The notes below the pieces were generated by a model. That model was not told the DNA's origin, ran no database searches, and worked only from the letters and a program-made list of their open reading frames with translations. Shown here in pieces: positions 27,048 to 35,468 of a DNA stretch of 64,000 bases. Location: NCBI RefSeq assembly GCF_017309185.1, contig NZ_JAEKJZ010000003.1, positions 434,001 through 498,000 on the forward strand, in the 5' to 3' direction. Position numbers and translations under genes: made by a program. Each line of letters starts with the position of its first letter. Position 1 is the stretch's first letter. Source of the stretch: Roseibium aggregatum. GTDB lineage: Bacteria > Pseudomonadota > Alphaproteobacteria > Rhizobiales > Stappiaceae.

Positions 27048-27588
27048 TGATCCAGGGCGGGGCTGGGAGCCAGCGGTTCAGGCTCTGGTCGAGATAAAGG
27101 CCCGTCACCTGATTATAGGTGATGGTAACAGGCTGCCGGGTCGAAGGATGGACGATGTTCCGCGTCACGATTTGCGAAGGGCCACGCCCATGAAGCTGGT
27201 TTTGACCGCCAAATGCGGTGTTGGCGTCTTGAAACGCAGTCAAGGCTCTCCCGGTGCCGGGAGACCAGGGATCGCCATAAATCGTATCCATGGCTTTTCC
27301 GATGCCAGGAGACCAAGGGTCACCATAGATCGTATCCATGGCTCCTCCCCTGCCTGGAGCGATGCGGCCACCGTAAAGCGTTCCCATGGCTCCTCTGCTG
27401 CCGGGAGACATGAGACCGCCATAAACCGTATGCATGCGCGGTGGTTGCGCTGAGATGTGGCCGGCAGTCAGGGTCTCCGAATGCCATTGACCCGGCCGGC
27501 CGCCCATCAGCTTGGGGTCGGTTTGCTGCCGGCCACCGCCCAATTTGCCGATATCCTTGTCGATGCCCGGCCTTTTGCGAGAAACCAA
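27028..27588 (-). CDS. Protein with four 16-residue tandem repeats
   Basis: 186 residues, no recognised family, no signal peptide or membrane helix. Residues 52-115 are four consecutive 16-residue units of the form M-x-T-[VLI]-Y-G-x3-[SA]-P-G-x3-A (MHTVYGGLMSPGSRGA, MGTLYGGRIAPGRGGA, MDTIYGDPWSPGIGKA, MDTIYGDPWSPGTGRA). The N-terminus is basic and glycine-rich. The C-terminus (SQIVTRNIVHPSTRQPVTIT, YNQVTGLYLDQSLNRWLPAP) looks like a small folded domain. It lies 70 bp downstream of the TPR/GT9-like gene and overlaps the next gene. It may be a structural or substrate protein for the neighbouring transferases. Confidence 0.7.
   Translation of the reverse strand: MVSRKRPGIDKDIGKLGGGRQQTDPKLMGGRPGQWHSETLTAGHISAQPPRMHTVYGGLMSPGSRGAMGTLYGGRIAPGRGGAMDTIYGDPWSPGIGKAMDTIYGDPWSPGTGRALTAFQDANTAFGGQNQLHGRGPSQIVTRNIVHPSTRQPVTITYNQVTGLYLDQSLNRWLPAPPWISAQFRR
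27244..27435 (-). repeat. In-frame 48-bp tandem repeat, four units
   Basis: Four 48-bp units encoding the 16-residue repeats of the gene at 27028-27588. The two promoter-distal units are nearly identical at DNA level, the first two more diverged, suggesting recent duplication at that end. Confidence 0.85.
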
Positions 27589-27658
27589 TGGAACAATCCT
27601 TTAAGTAAACTCAGAAAACTATAGACATGGTTCGAAGGATGTCAATTACGTTACGTCA

Positions 27659-29032
27659 TCAGGTGTAGCGGCACTTCCCAGCGAAATCGGCCAACGCTTC
27701 CCTTACTCGGATAACGACGTCGCTCCAGTCGTGCGGCTGGCTCTGCCGGAAAAAACGCATTGCCGGATACCAATCGGATCCCGAACCTTCAAAGCCATGA
27801 AACCAATGTGGAAACCGGTCCAGCAGCACCCAGACGGGTGTTCCGAGCGAGCCCGCAATGTGCGCGACGGCGCTGTCGGTCATGATGATGAGATCCAGGG
27901 ACCTGATCAGTGCCGCCGTTTCGGAAAAGTCGAAATCGTCGCAATCGATAATCAGGTCGCCGTAACCGCCCTCGATCAGCTCTCGCTGGGGAGGACCCTT
28001 TTGCAGGCTGTAGAGCTGGACGAAGGGCAATTCCGAGAGCGGCAGGAAGTCGGTCAGTCCGGCCGCCCTGTCGGCATTGCCGCCATAGTCCACGTTTCCG
28101 GACCAGAGAATGCCGACACGCAGTGGCGCTCTTGCCCGGCCCAGCAATCTCACGAGGCCGCCTCCTTGTGCCGGTTCTGCGTGAAGCTTCGCCGGAGGGT
28201 AGCGGGCAGGGTTTTCGACCTCAAGAAGCGAGGGAACGGACAGGATCGGAACCCAGAAGTCATAGTCCGCTTGTGGGCCAGTGTCCTCGTTCCAGGCATC
28301 GACCCCTTCAAGGTCCTTGAAAAGATTGGAAAGTGCGGGTCTGGTCTGGACGTGAACCTCGGCGCCCGCCGCCTTGAGGCCGGGCAGAAAGCGGGCGGCC
28401 CAGATCGTGTCGCCATGTCCGCCTTCTGGGAGCACGAGAATTTTCCTGCCGCTTAGAGGTTCGCCTTGCCACATGGGCACGGTGTTCCGAGTTGCCGGAC
28501 AGGAGACATAAATCGGCCGGCGCTCCCAAAGCGGCCAGCCCTCCCTGTAGCGTCTGTCTCCCAGAAGCAGCCAGGTGGCTTCGATGGCCGAAGCGGACGC
28601 GGTGTCTTCGATCTCCAACAGCTTTTGAAATGCCAAGAGCGCTTCCTCTCTCTTGTCTGCCCTGGCGAGAGCGACGGCAAGTACGTATTCGGTGTCCAGA
28701 TCGCCGGGCAGGATCTCCAGCTGGCGTCTGGCGGCGTTAACGGCGTCCGGCGCGCGTCCCATCTGGAGATATTGACGTGTCAGGCGGGACAGCGCTTCCA
28801 AAGAAGGCGGCTCGATCGCTGCCGCGCGGATCAGGCAGGCAAGCGCCGCCTGATCCCGGTCTTCGAAGGAATGGGCTTCGGCCAGGAGAAGCCAGGCCTC
28901 GACATGATCCGGCGAAAGCTCCAGGCAGGCATCGCACAGCACTCTGGCGCTCTCGGTCTGCTCCCGCCCGAAATTTCGAAGCGCCATCTCATACAGTCTG
29001 TCCGCCGCCGGACGGTCATCCTCCCGGGTCAT
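27659..29032 (-). CDS. TPR protein with GT9-like glycosyltransferase domain
   Basis: 457 residues. The N-terminal ~150 residues are tetratricopeptide repeats (RPAADRLYEMALRNFGREQT, CLELSPDHVEAWLLLAEAHS, EALLAFQKLLEIED). A short link (YREGWPLWERRP, MWQGEPLSGRKILVLPEGGHGDTI) leads to a Rossmann-like C-terminal half with features of the heptosyltransferase (GT9) superfamily: RVGILWSGN, LPLSELPFVQLYSLQKGP and LIIMTDSAVAHIAGSLGTPVWVLL. Such TPR-GT9-like proteins are common in surface-glycan and protein-glycosylation loci. 13 bp separate it from the FkbM gene. Enzymatic activity is inferred from fold only. Confidence 0.8.
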   Translation of the reverse strand: MTREDDRPAADRLYEMALRNFGREQTESARVLCDACLELSPDHVEAWLLLAEAHSFEDRDQAALACLIRAAAIEPPSLEALSRLTRQYLQMGRAPDAVNAARRQLEILPGDLDTEYVLAVALARADKREEALLAFQKLLEIEDTASASAIEATWLLLGDRRYREGWPLWERRPIYVSCPATRNTVPMWQGEPLSGRKILVLPEGGHGDTIWAARFLPGLKAAGAEVHVQTRPALSNLFKDLEGVDAWNEDTGPQADYDFWVPILSVPSLLEVENPARYPPAKLHAEPAQGGGLVRLLGRARAPLRVGILWSGNVDYGGNADRAAGLTDFLPLSELPFVQLYSLQKGPPQRELIEGGYGDLIIDCDDFDFSETAALIRSLDLIIMTDSAVAHIAGSLGTPVWVLLDRFPHWFHGFEGSGSDWYPAMRFFRQSQPHDWSDVVIRVREALADFAGKCRYT

Positions 29033-29045
29033 TCAGTCTCCTCGT

Positions 29046-29813
29046 CTAAACTGAGCGATAGATTTCGTCTCTGCCGATGAATTCGATCACTTCGTAGCCC
29101 TTGCCGGCCATGAACCGGGCGATGTCCGGGGTGTCGGTATTGTTCTCGATGCTCCAGGCTTCCACGCGGATGGTGTCGAACGGGAAAGTTTCCAGAACCG
29201 CCCATTCTCCACCCTCGATATCCAGGGAAAGATAGTCGATCCGCTTGATATTCGCTTCCTCCAAAAGATCCCGGATGGGCCTCACCGGGACAGGGACGCG
29301 CCTTTCCCGATGCGCGGGGTTTTGGCGAACCGTTTCAAGCATTGTCTGTTCGTAGCTTTCTGCCAGGCCGCTCATCTGGGTGTAGCCGTCGAAAACCTCG
29401 ATGAAGGTGGCTTCCGCCGGAGCGCGCCCCACTGCGCATTGACGACAGGCGCAGCGGCGGGTCCTGCTGGCGGTCTCGAAAGGCGAGGACGCAGGTTCCA
29501 CAAGAAGCCCGGTCCATCCAAGGTGTTGCTCGAAGAAGAGCGTGTTCGATCCGGTGATGCCGTCGTATCCACCGATGTCGACGAATGTGCCTTTGTATTT
29601 TCCTTTGAAAATCTCTTCGTGGAGAAACCGGTCCTGACCTGACTGGCTGAAATAGTCCCGATGGAGGCCAAGCGCTTTTTCGACACTCCAAAGGTCGTGC
29701 ATCAGGCGGCCGCGGGGCGGTCCGAAAACCTTGTCCAGGTCCGCCGAAAGCCGCGTTCGCAACGGGTTGAGGTCCTCCGGGCTTGCCTCAGGGAAGGACA
29801 AGTGAGTGGCCAT
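29046..29813 (-). CDS. FkbM family methyltransferase
   Basis: 255 residues. Motifs of FkbM-type SAM-dependent methyltransferases are present: FSQSGQDRFL, GTFVDIGGYDGITGSNTLFF (SAM-binding motif I), GLLVEP, and YLSLDIEGGEWAVLETFPFD near the C-terminus. Members methylate hydroxyl groups on sugars or polyketides and are frequent in surface-glycan loci. I chose ATG 29813 because GAGG lies 6 nt upstream; the frame extends to 29861 without a ribosome site. It appears to be the first gene of the six-gene minus-strand operon. Confidence 0.83.
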   Translation of the reverse strand: MATHLSFPEASPEDLNPLRTRLSADLDKVFGPPRGRLMHDLWSVEKALGLHRDYFSQSGQDRFLHEEIFKGKYKGTFVDIGGYDGITGSNTLFFEQHLGWTGLLVEPASSPFETASRTRRCACRQCAVGRAPAEATFIEVFDGYTQMSGLAESYEQTMLETVRQNPAHRERRVPVPVRPIRDLLEEANIKRIDYLSLDIEGGEWAVLETFPFDTIRVEAWSIENNTDTPDIARFMAGKGYEVIEFIGRDEIYRSV

Positions 29814-29992
29814 GCGCGACCTCATCTGGCCAGGGTCAGGCGGTGCCGGGAAGAAGCGCACGCAAGACTTGAAGGAAATAAATGTCCCGGAAGCTTACCG
29901 CGTCGAAGGATCGGGTAACACAAGAATTTTGCAGCGACTGGCCCGTGCTCTCTCCGGAGCCCGGCGAACTGGGGTTGGAACGCCAATAATAT

Positions 29993-30026
29993 AAAAAGTC
30001 CGGCCCCCGTCGCGTGGAGGCCGGAC
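29993..30026 (-). terminator. Terminator after cynS
   Basis: On the minus strand, an 8-bp stem GTCCGGCC/GGCCGGAC (30026-30019 with 30005-29998) with a 13-nt loop, followed by five U (29997-29993), 28 bp after the cyanase stop. It marks the end of the cyanase cluster. Confidence 0.85.
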
Positions 30027-30053
30027 CTTGGCATCAAGAATGCTGAGGCCGTG

Positions 30054-30542
30054 TCAGTCTTCCTTGAGGCCCAGCGGGGGGATGCCCTGCTCGGCGCCGT
30101 AGTACTTGTAGGGCAGGAACTTGCCGGACATCTTGATGGCGACACGGTCGCCTTTCGGGTCTGCAAGACGCTCCATCTCGAAATCGAAATCGATGGCCGA
30201 CATGATGCCGTCGCCGAATTCTTCCTCGATCAGCGCCTTCCAGGCCGGAGCGTTGACCATGACCAGTTCGTAGAAGCGGTAGATCAGCGGATCGGTGGGC
30301 GGCATCGGCGTGCCCTGGCCGCGCATCGGAACCTCGTTGAGCATTTTTTCTTCCAGCTCGGTCAGGCCGAACAGGTCGGCGGCCGCCTTGGCAAGCGGCT
30401 TGACGAGCTTTTGCTGGCCGAGCAGGGCGCCGACGACGAGCACGGGGCTCATGCCGCCGATTTCGTCGGTGATGTACTTCCAGGTCCAGCCTTTCTCGCG
30501 TTTGATGTCGAGGATCTTTTCCGTCAGGTCGTCTCTCTTCAT
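30054..30542 (-). CDS. cynS: Cyanate hydratase (cyanase)
   Basis: 162 residues, standard cyanase length. The N-terminal helical domain (LTEKILDIKREKGWTWKYI) is followed by the catalytic domain with Arg89 and Glu92 (PLIYRFYELV) and Ser115 (GDGIMSAIDFD). These match the E. coli Arg96/Glu99/Ser122 triad with a constant offset of 7. The enzyme is a cytoplasmic decamer that converts cyanate plus bicarbonate to ammonia and two CO2 (via carbamate). It is the distal gene of the minus-strand cluster whose proximal genes encode a NitT/TauT ABC importer. No CynR-type LysR gene or carbonic anhydrase is adjacent. Confidence 0.96.
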   Translation of the reverse strand: MKRDDLTEKILDIKREKGWTWKYITDEIGGMSPVLVVGALLGQQKLVKPLAKAAADLFGLTELEEKMLNEVPMRGQGTPMPPTDPLIYRFYELVMVNAPAWKALIEEEFGDGIMSAIDFDFEMERLADPKGDRVAIKMSGKFLPYKYYGAEQGIPPLGLKED

Positions 30543-30578
30543 GGGGGTCTCCTTGGTTAGAGCTATCGGGGTTGGAGG

Positions 30579-31778
30579 TCAGCCAGTCGCCGTGGCGGCG
30601 GGCCTGGATGAAGGTTGCGCGGGAGCGCCCTGGAGCTCGCGGCGGGCCAGCATATGGGCGCGTGGCGCGTTCACCGCGTCCACGGCGATGAGGCAGTCGT
30701 CCCTGAAATAGCGCAGCGAGAAGCTTCCCGAGGCCGGGTCGCCGTCGAGTTCCGTCCGGTCGTACCCTTCAGACAGGCCCGCGATCTGCAGCTTGGCGTC
30801 ATACTGGTCGCTCCAGAACCAGGGCACGGGATCGTAGGGAACGGTCTCGCCCAGCATGCTTCCGGCGGCGATCTTCGCCTGATCGATCGCGTTTTGAACG
30901 CTTTCGAGGCGAATGATCCGGCCGTAGCGGGCGGACGGGAACAGGGTGCAATCGCCGGCCGCATAGACATCGGGAGCGCTGGTGCGGGCGAAGGCATCGA
31001 CCTGGATGCCGCCGGAAACGGTCAGTCCGGCTTCCTGGGCCAGTTCGGTCACCGGTTCGGCGCCCACGGCCATCAGGACGAGGTCGGCGGGGCGTTGCGT
31101 TCCGTCGCTCAGTTCGACAGCGGATACCCGACCGTCTCCTACGATCCGCTTGACGCCCGTTTCCAGAAGAAGGGCGACGCCGTTCTCCCGGTGGAGCTGG
31201 TGAAAATGCTCGGAAATCATCGGAGCGACCGAGCGTTCCATGGCACGCGGGCGGGCCTCGACGACACTGACCGTCTTGCCGAGTTTCGCGGCGACCGCGG
31301 CGAATTCCATGCCGATGTAACCGGCGCCGAGAATGACGATGTTTTGTGCGTCCTGGAGCGGGCCGCGGATTGCGGCGACGTCCTGCATCGTGCGCAAGGA
31401 GAAGACACCATCGAGGTCCGCGCCCTCCAGCGGGATCTTCCGAGCCCGTGTGCCGGTCGCGATCAGAAGGCTTGAGTAGGAAAGTCCGGAGCCGTCGCCA
31501 AGGGTCACGCGGTGATTGTCCGGGTCGATCGCTGCGACCTTTTCGGCCGGGCGGAGGTCGATGGACGCCGTCTCGAAATAGGCCCGCGGCCTTAGAAACA
31601 GACGCTCCTCGTCCATTTCGCCTTTCAGGTAGGCCTTGGAAAGCGGCGGGCGCTGATAAGGCAGGTATGGCTCGTCGCCGATCATGACGAGACCGCCGTC
31701 ATAACCTTTCTGGCGCAGGGTTTCGGCGGCCTTAAGGCCGGCTTGTCCGGTGCCGATAATGAGAATGGGCGCGCTCAT
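30579..31778 (-). CDS. FAD-dependent oxidoreductase, ferredoxin/rubredoxin reductase type
   Basis: 399 residues. The FAD motif ILIIGTGQAGLKAAETLR is at the N-terminus, the NAD(P)H motif IVILGAGYIGMEFAAVAAKL in the middle, then DVYAAGDCT for FAD and the C-terminal reductase domain ending ...LARRELQG. This architecture matches NADH:ferredoxin, putidaredoxin or rubredoxin reductases that feed electrons to oxygenases. 36 bp separate it from cynS and 76 bp from the sulfurtransferase. The natural electron acceptor is not encoded next to it; the flavoprotein at 32792-33931 is a possible indirect partner. Confidence 0.88.
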   Translation of the reverse strand: MSAPILIIGTGQAGLKAAETLRQKGYDGGLVMIGDEPYLPYQRPPLSKAYLKGEMDEERLFLRPRAYFETASIDLRPAEKVAAIDPDNHRVTLGDGSGLSYSSLLIATGTRARKIPLEGADLDGVFSLRTMQDVAAIRGPLQDAQNIVILGAGYIGMEFAAVAAKLGKTVSVVEARPRAMERSVAPMISEHFHQLHRENGVALLLETGVKRIVGDGRVSAVELSDGTQRPADLVLMAVGAEPVTELAQEAGLTVSGGIQVDAFARTSAPDVYAAGDCTLFPSARYGRIIRLESVQNAIDQAKIAAGSMLGETVPYDPVPWFWSDQYDAKLQIAGLSEGYDRTELDGDPASGSFSLRYFRDDCLIAVDAVNAPRAHMLARRELQGAPAQPSSRPAATATG

Positions 31779-31854
31779 GGCTTGTCAGTTCTTAACGTTC
31801 GAATGGAATTTGGCGGGGCATGGGGCGCAATAGCGTCCCATGCCGGGCAGACGA

Positions 31855-32709
31855 TCAGTAGGGGAGGCCTTCCTCGATCGGCAGGGACGGGTCGCGGGAC
31901 CATTCGTTCCAGGAGCCGAAGTAGATCTTGACGTCCTTCACGCCCGCTTCCTTGAGCGCCAGATAGGTGTTGGAGGCGCGGGCGCCCTTGAAGCAGTAGA
32001 GAGCGACCGGCGTTTCCGGGGTGATGCCCACGGTCGCGCATTCCGCCAGCACTTCTTCCTTGGTCTTGATCATCGGGCCGTCCGCGGTCGGCTTCATCAT
32101 CCGGTACCACTCGATCCAGCGAGCGCCGGGAATGCGGCCCTTGCGCGGGCAGAAGTCCTTGCCGTAGGGCGAGGAGCTTTCGGCGATCCATTCGTCGATG
32201 TCGCGCACGTCGAGCTTGACGACCTTCTCGTCCTTGACGGCGTCCAGCATTGCGGCGGTGTCCATCATGAGATCCTTGCCGGTTTCCGGCAGGGGGAAGG
32301 TCTTCGGTTCGGGCGCGGGAGCGTCGGTCGAGGTTGCGAGGCCGGCGGCCTCCCAGGCAGCAAAACCGCCATGCAACACCTTCACCTTCGGATAACCGAG
32401 ATACTGCAGCAGGAAGTAGCCGCGGCAGGACTGGCCGAAGCCGGTGTTCATGGACTGCTCGTAGATGACGGCGGTTTCTTCGCCCGACAGGCCGACGGAG
32501 CCGAATTCCTCGGCGAACTTGCTGCGCAGTTCGGCGATGCCCTCCGGCGTGGAGGTGGCCAGATAGGTGAAGATGTCATGCAGGTTGACGGCGCCCGGAA
32601 CATGGCCGGCGGCAAAAGCGTCCGGAGCCCGCGTGTCGATCACCACGCAGGGTTCGGCCGCAACCAGCGCCTCGAGCTCCTGGGGAGAAATCAGGGTCTT
32701 TTCAATCAT
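31855..32709 (-). CDS. Thiosulfate/3-mercaptopyruvate sulfurtransferase (tandem rhodanese)
   Basis: 284 residues with two rhodanese domains. The N-terminal one (about 9-125: VVIDTRAPDAFAAGHVPGAV) has a degenerate loop and is probably structural. The C-terminal one (about 150-280) carries the active loop YCFKGARASN with Cys239, which forms the persulfide. It transfers sulfane sulfur to cyanide (giving thiocyanate) or other thiophiles. The frame extends upstream to 32859, but ATG 32709 gives the conserved start. Its presence between cyanase and flavoprotein genes links the operon to sulfur as well as cyanate. Confidence 0.9.
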   Translation of the reverse strand: MIEKTLISPQELEALVAAEPCVVIDTRAPDAFAAGHVPGAVNLHDIFTYLATSTPEGIAELRSKFAEEFGSVGLSGEETAVIYEQSMNTGFGQSCRGYFLLQYLGYPKVKVLHGGFAAWEAAGLATSTDAPAPEPKTFPLPETGKDLMMDTAAMLDAVKDEKVVKLDVRDIDEWIAESSSPYGKDFCPRKGRIPGARWIEWYRMMKPTADGPMIKTKEEVLAECATVGITPETPVALYCFKGARASNTYLALKEAGVKDVKIYFGSWNEWSRDPSLPIEEGLPY

Positions 32710-32791
32710 GCTGTCTTGCCTTTCTTGTGAGATGCCGGCCGGGGGCGGTCCCCAGCCGCGTTGTCTTGTGACTTCCTTCCGCGCGGCTTCT

Positions 32792-33931
32792 TCAGGCCGC
32801 TTCAAAATCCGCGAGCATTTTTCGAAGCTGTTTGGTGGCAGGCGTGACGATGGCGACAAAATAGGCTTCCCTCAGACGGCGCTGGGCCGCGCCGCGCTTG
32901 ACGTAGCCGCGGGCGCCGCAATGGAGCATGGCGTTGTGCGCGGCTGCGACGGAAGCGTCTCCGGCGGCCAGACGCGCCTCGATCACCCGTTTGAAAAACT
33001 CCGGAGAAGGGTCGTACGGGGTTGCGCACAGGCTGTAGACCTCGTCTTCCATCTTGGCCAAAGTCTCCCGGAAATCGTCCGGCTGGTCCGGCAGATGGCA
33101 ATTGACATGGGAGAGATTGGCGCCTGCCTGCTCCATCAGCTCGATGCAGTTCCTGATCAGGCCGAAGGCCATGCCTGCCTGGAGCAGAATGAAGCCGGCG
33201 CGGATCCTCGGGATGTAGTCGGAGATCGGATCGGCGAGGACATGCTCGTCGGGAATGAAGGCCTGACGGAACTGGATGGCGAAGGTGCGGGTGCCGTCCA
33301 GAGCGACGAATTCATCGTTGGCGACGATCTTGGTGTTTTCGTTTGAACAGTCGGCGACGGCCATGACCATTTTGCCGTCTTCGCCCGGAAGCGAGAAGAC
33401 GATCCCGAAATAGTGATCCTCGCCCAGGTTGGAGACCCAGGGCAGCATGCCGGTCACGGAGAAACCGCCGGGAACGCGTTCGGCCTTGAGCTTCAGGCGC
33501 TCGATGCCGAAGAGGGTCTTCATGGGGTTGGACAGTCCCGTACCGCCCAGGGCCTCACCGGTCAGAAGTTTCGGGCCGATCGTGGTCTTCAAGGTGGAAT
33601 TGTCGCTGTTGGCGATGTACCAGGCGAGCGCATCCTGACACCACACGCAGAACGCCGTGGACAGGCAGTGCTCGCTGACCTCGGACATGGCGCGGACGGA
33701 CGTCCCGATGTCGATGCCGCCGCCATCCACCATGGGTGCGTGCGCGGAATAGGCGCCGGCCTGCCCCAGGGCGCGCATGAAGTCCTCCGGGTAATGACCC
33801 TTGAGATCGATATCGTGAACCAGAGGGGCCAGATCCTTTTGGGCCATCTGGCGGACGGTCTCGACCAGTCCGGCCGCGTCCGGTATCGGGCCGGATACCT
33901 GTGCCGGTTGGACGCCAAGCTGTACGTTCAT
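32792..33931 (-). CDS. Acyl-CoA dehydrogenase-fold flavoprotein (possible flavin monooxygenase)
   Basis: 379 residues with the three-part fold: N-terminal helices (about 20-110), a beta domain (ALGGTGLSNPMKTLFG, GGFSVTGMLPWVSN), and a C-terminal helical FAD/tetramer domain (IRAGFILLQAGMAFGLIRNC, VAAAHNAMLHCGARGYVKRG). I see no clear catalytic glutamate of fatty-acyl-CoA enzymes. Members next to sulfonate/nitrate-type importers include reduced-flavin monooxygenases of the DszC/SfnC group, so a monooxygenase acting on a small organosulfur or nitrogen compound is a fair alternative. 82 bp from the rhodanese gene, 72 bp from osmC. Confidence 0.82.
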   Translation of the reverse strand: MNVQLGVQPAQVSGPIPDAAGLVETVRQMAQKDLAPLVHDIDLKGHYPEDFMRALGQAGAYSAHAPMVDGGGIDIGTSVRAMSEVSEHCLSTAFCVWCQDALAWYIANSDNSTLKTTIGPKLLTGEALGGTGLSNPMKTLFGIERLKLKAERVPGGFSVTGMLPWVSNLGEDHYFGIVFSLPGEDGKMVMAVADCSNENTKIVANDEFVALDGTRTFAIQFRQAFIPDEHVLADPISDYIPRIRAGFILLQAGMAFGLIRNCIELMEQAGANLSHVNCHLPDQPDDFRETLAKMEDEVYSLCATPYDPSPEFFKRVIEARLAAGDASVAAAHNAMLHCGARGYVKRGAAQRRLREAYFVAIVTPATKQLRKMLADFEAA

Positions 33932-33968
33932 TTTCGTTACTCCTAGAAAAGGCCCCTCCGAAAGGCAG

Positions 33969-33994
33969 CCTGCCCCCGGCTGCTTGGGGGCAGG
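33969..33994 (-). promoter_or_regulatory. Intra-operon hairpin between osmC and the flavoprotein gene
   Basis: A perfect 9-bp stem CCTGCCCCC/GGGGGCAGG with an 8-nt loop, no following U run. It lies directly after the OsmC stop on the minus strand. It could be a processing or stabilising site separating importer and enzyme mRNA. Confidence 0.6.
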
Positions 33995-34003
33995 TCAATG
34001 CTG

Positions 34004-34543
34004 TCAGACGGACTCGGCGACCATGTTCACCGGCCGGGAGAAGGTGTTGAACACCGGCGACCACTGGCAGACATGGGCGATCAGTTCGTCGATGGTTTCC
34101 TGCGGAGCGTCCGCGTCCATGTGGACCTTGATGCGCACATCGGTGAAGCCGACAGGCTTCTCGCTGGTGTCGCCGGTGCCCCAGACAGCGGTGATGTTGA
34201 GATCGCCTTCCAGCTCCACTTCGAGTGTTGTGATGGTGATGCCCCGGTGGACGGCATTGGCGTGCAGGCCGACGGCGATGCAGGAGCCGAGCGCGGCGAG
34301 GGAAGCCTCAGAGGGGTTCGGCGCGGTGTCGTCGCCAAGCAGGCCCGGGGGCTCGTCAACGATGTAGGGCTGCAGGTCGCGGATGTAGTTGGCGTGACGG
34401 AAGCGGCCTTCGGCCACGGTCTTGCACTTGAGGGTCTTGACCGCCTTGGGGTCGGCCTTGCCCTTTTCGATCAGGCCTTCCAGACCGTCCTTGTCGATCG
34501 GAGCAAGGCACCCGGTCAGGGCCGTTGCGGGTTCGTTGGACAT
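34004..34543 (-). CDS. OsmC family protein
   Basis: 179 residues. The pattern LAALGSCIAVGLHANAVHRG with the first reactive cysteine, and the C-terminal HVCQWSPVFNTFSRPV with the second, are those of OsmC/YhfA-type proteins. These act as peroxidases or handle reactive sulfur/organic substrates with a cysteine pair. AAGGAG is well placed before ATG 34543; the frame extends to 34585. It lies between the ABC permease and the flavoprotein gene. Handling a reactive sulfur intermediate would fit its rhodanese neighbour, but this is an inference. Confidence 0.85.
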   Translation of the reverse strand: MSNEPATALTGCLAPIDKDGLEGLIEKGKADPKAVKTLKCKTVAEGRFRHANYIRDLQPYIVDEPPGLLGDDTAPNPSEASLAALGSCIAVGLHANAVHRGITITTLEVELEGDLNITAVWGTGDTSEKPVGFTDVRIKVHMDADAPQETIDELIAHVCQWSPVFNTFSRPVNMVAESV

Positions 34544-34589
34544 TTCACTCTCCTTGGGTTGCGACGCCGGATTGTCCGGCGCCATTGGG

Positions 34590-35468
34590 TTAGTCCTCGC
34601 GGTGCCAGCTCAGACGCGCGATGGCCTGCTGGCAGAGGAAATCGAGGCCGAAGCCGATGATGCCGATGACCACGACGGTGGCGGCCAGACGGTCGTATTC
34701 GAGGGTGTCGCGGGCGTCGTTGATGGCGTAGCCGAGGCCCGATGTGACGCCGAGATATTCGGCCGGGACGAGCACCACCCAGGCGACGCCGAGCGCCAGC
34801 CGGATGCCGGTCAGAATGTCCTGGGAGATCGCCGGCAGGATGATGGTGAACAGCATGTGCCAGGGACGGGCGCCGAGATTGCGCGCGACCTTGAACCAGG
34901 CAGGATCGACCCTTTTCAGTCCGGCGGCGGTGGAAAACAGAACCGGCCATACCGCGGCAATGCCGATCAGGAAGACAATCGCTCCGTCCCAGGTGGCGAA
35001 GGCCATCACCGCGATCGGCATCCAAGAGAGGGGCGAGATCATGCGCAGGAACTGGAACGGAATATTCGTCAGCTTGCGCGCCTGATGAAACCAGCCGATG
35101 AGAATGCCGGTCGGCACTCCCACCGCGACCGCCCACAGCAGGCCCAGACCGACACGGTAAAGGCTTGGAATGGCCATGTCGGCGGCTTCGCCGGTGGCGA
35201 TCATCTCGTGGAGCCGGGCGAACGTCGGCCCGGGGGCGAAATCCGTAAAGGCGAAGAGATCCGGATTGGACTGCGCAATCCGTCCGCCCAGCCACCACAG
35301 CACGATGAGCAGGGCCATCCCGCCCAGGGCATAGGCCAGGTCCACGGCAAGCGCGGCCGCCCTGGCATGCCCCGAAACGCGTTCGCGGACGGGGCCCGCC
35401 GTTTCCACCCCGGTCTCGACCGGGGTGGGGGGCGTTGCTTCCTGAAGGAGGGCGGAGGACTGGGTCAC
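34590..35468 (-). CDS. ABC transporter permease, NitT/TauT family
   Basis: 292 residues. A long N-terminal tail precedes the first helix (ALAVDLAYALGGMALLIVLWWL); about six helices follow, with the coupling loop LKRVDPAWFKVARNLGARPW and the downstream segment YLGVTSGLGYAINDARDTLE. The family imports nitrate, cyanate, taurine, sulfonates or similar small anions. Its start overlaps the binding-protein stop as ATGA and the OsmC start is 47 bp downstream. With the partners encoded just upstream it forms a complete importer. Confidence 0.9.
   Translation of the reverse strand: MTQSSALLQEATPPTPVETGVETAGPVRERVSGHARAAALAVDLAYALGGMALLIVLWWLGGRIAQSNPDLFAFTDFAPGPTFARLHEMIATGEAADMAIPSLYRVGLGLLWAVAVGVPTGILIGWFHQARKLTNIPFQFLRMISPLSWMPIAVMAFATWDGAIVFLIGIAAVWPVLFSTAAGLKRVDPAWFKVARNLGARPWHMLFTIILPAISQDILTGIRLALGVAWVVLVPAEYLGVTSGLGYAINDARDTLEYDRLAATVVVIGIIGFGLDFLCQQAIARLSWHRED

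Noticed and set aside
27244..27435. Repeats that could suggest a CRISPR-like array
   Set aside because: The 48-bp units are contiguous without spacers and encode an in-frame 16-residue repeat.
30054..30542. Possibility that the cyanase gene is a fragment or inactive
   Set aside because: Length and all three catalytic residues (Arg89, Glu92, Ser115) are intact.
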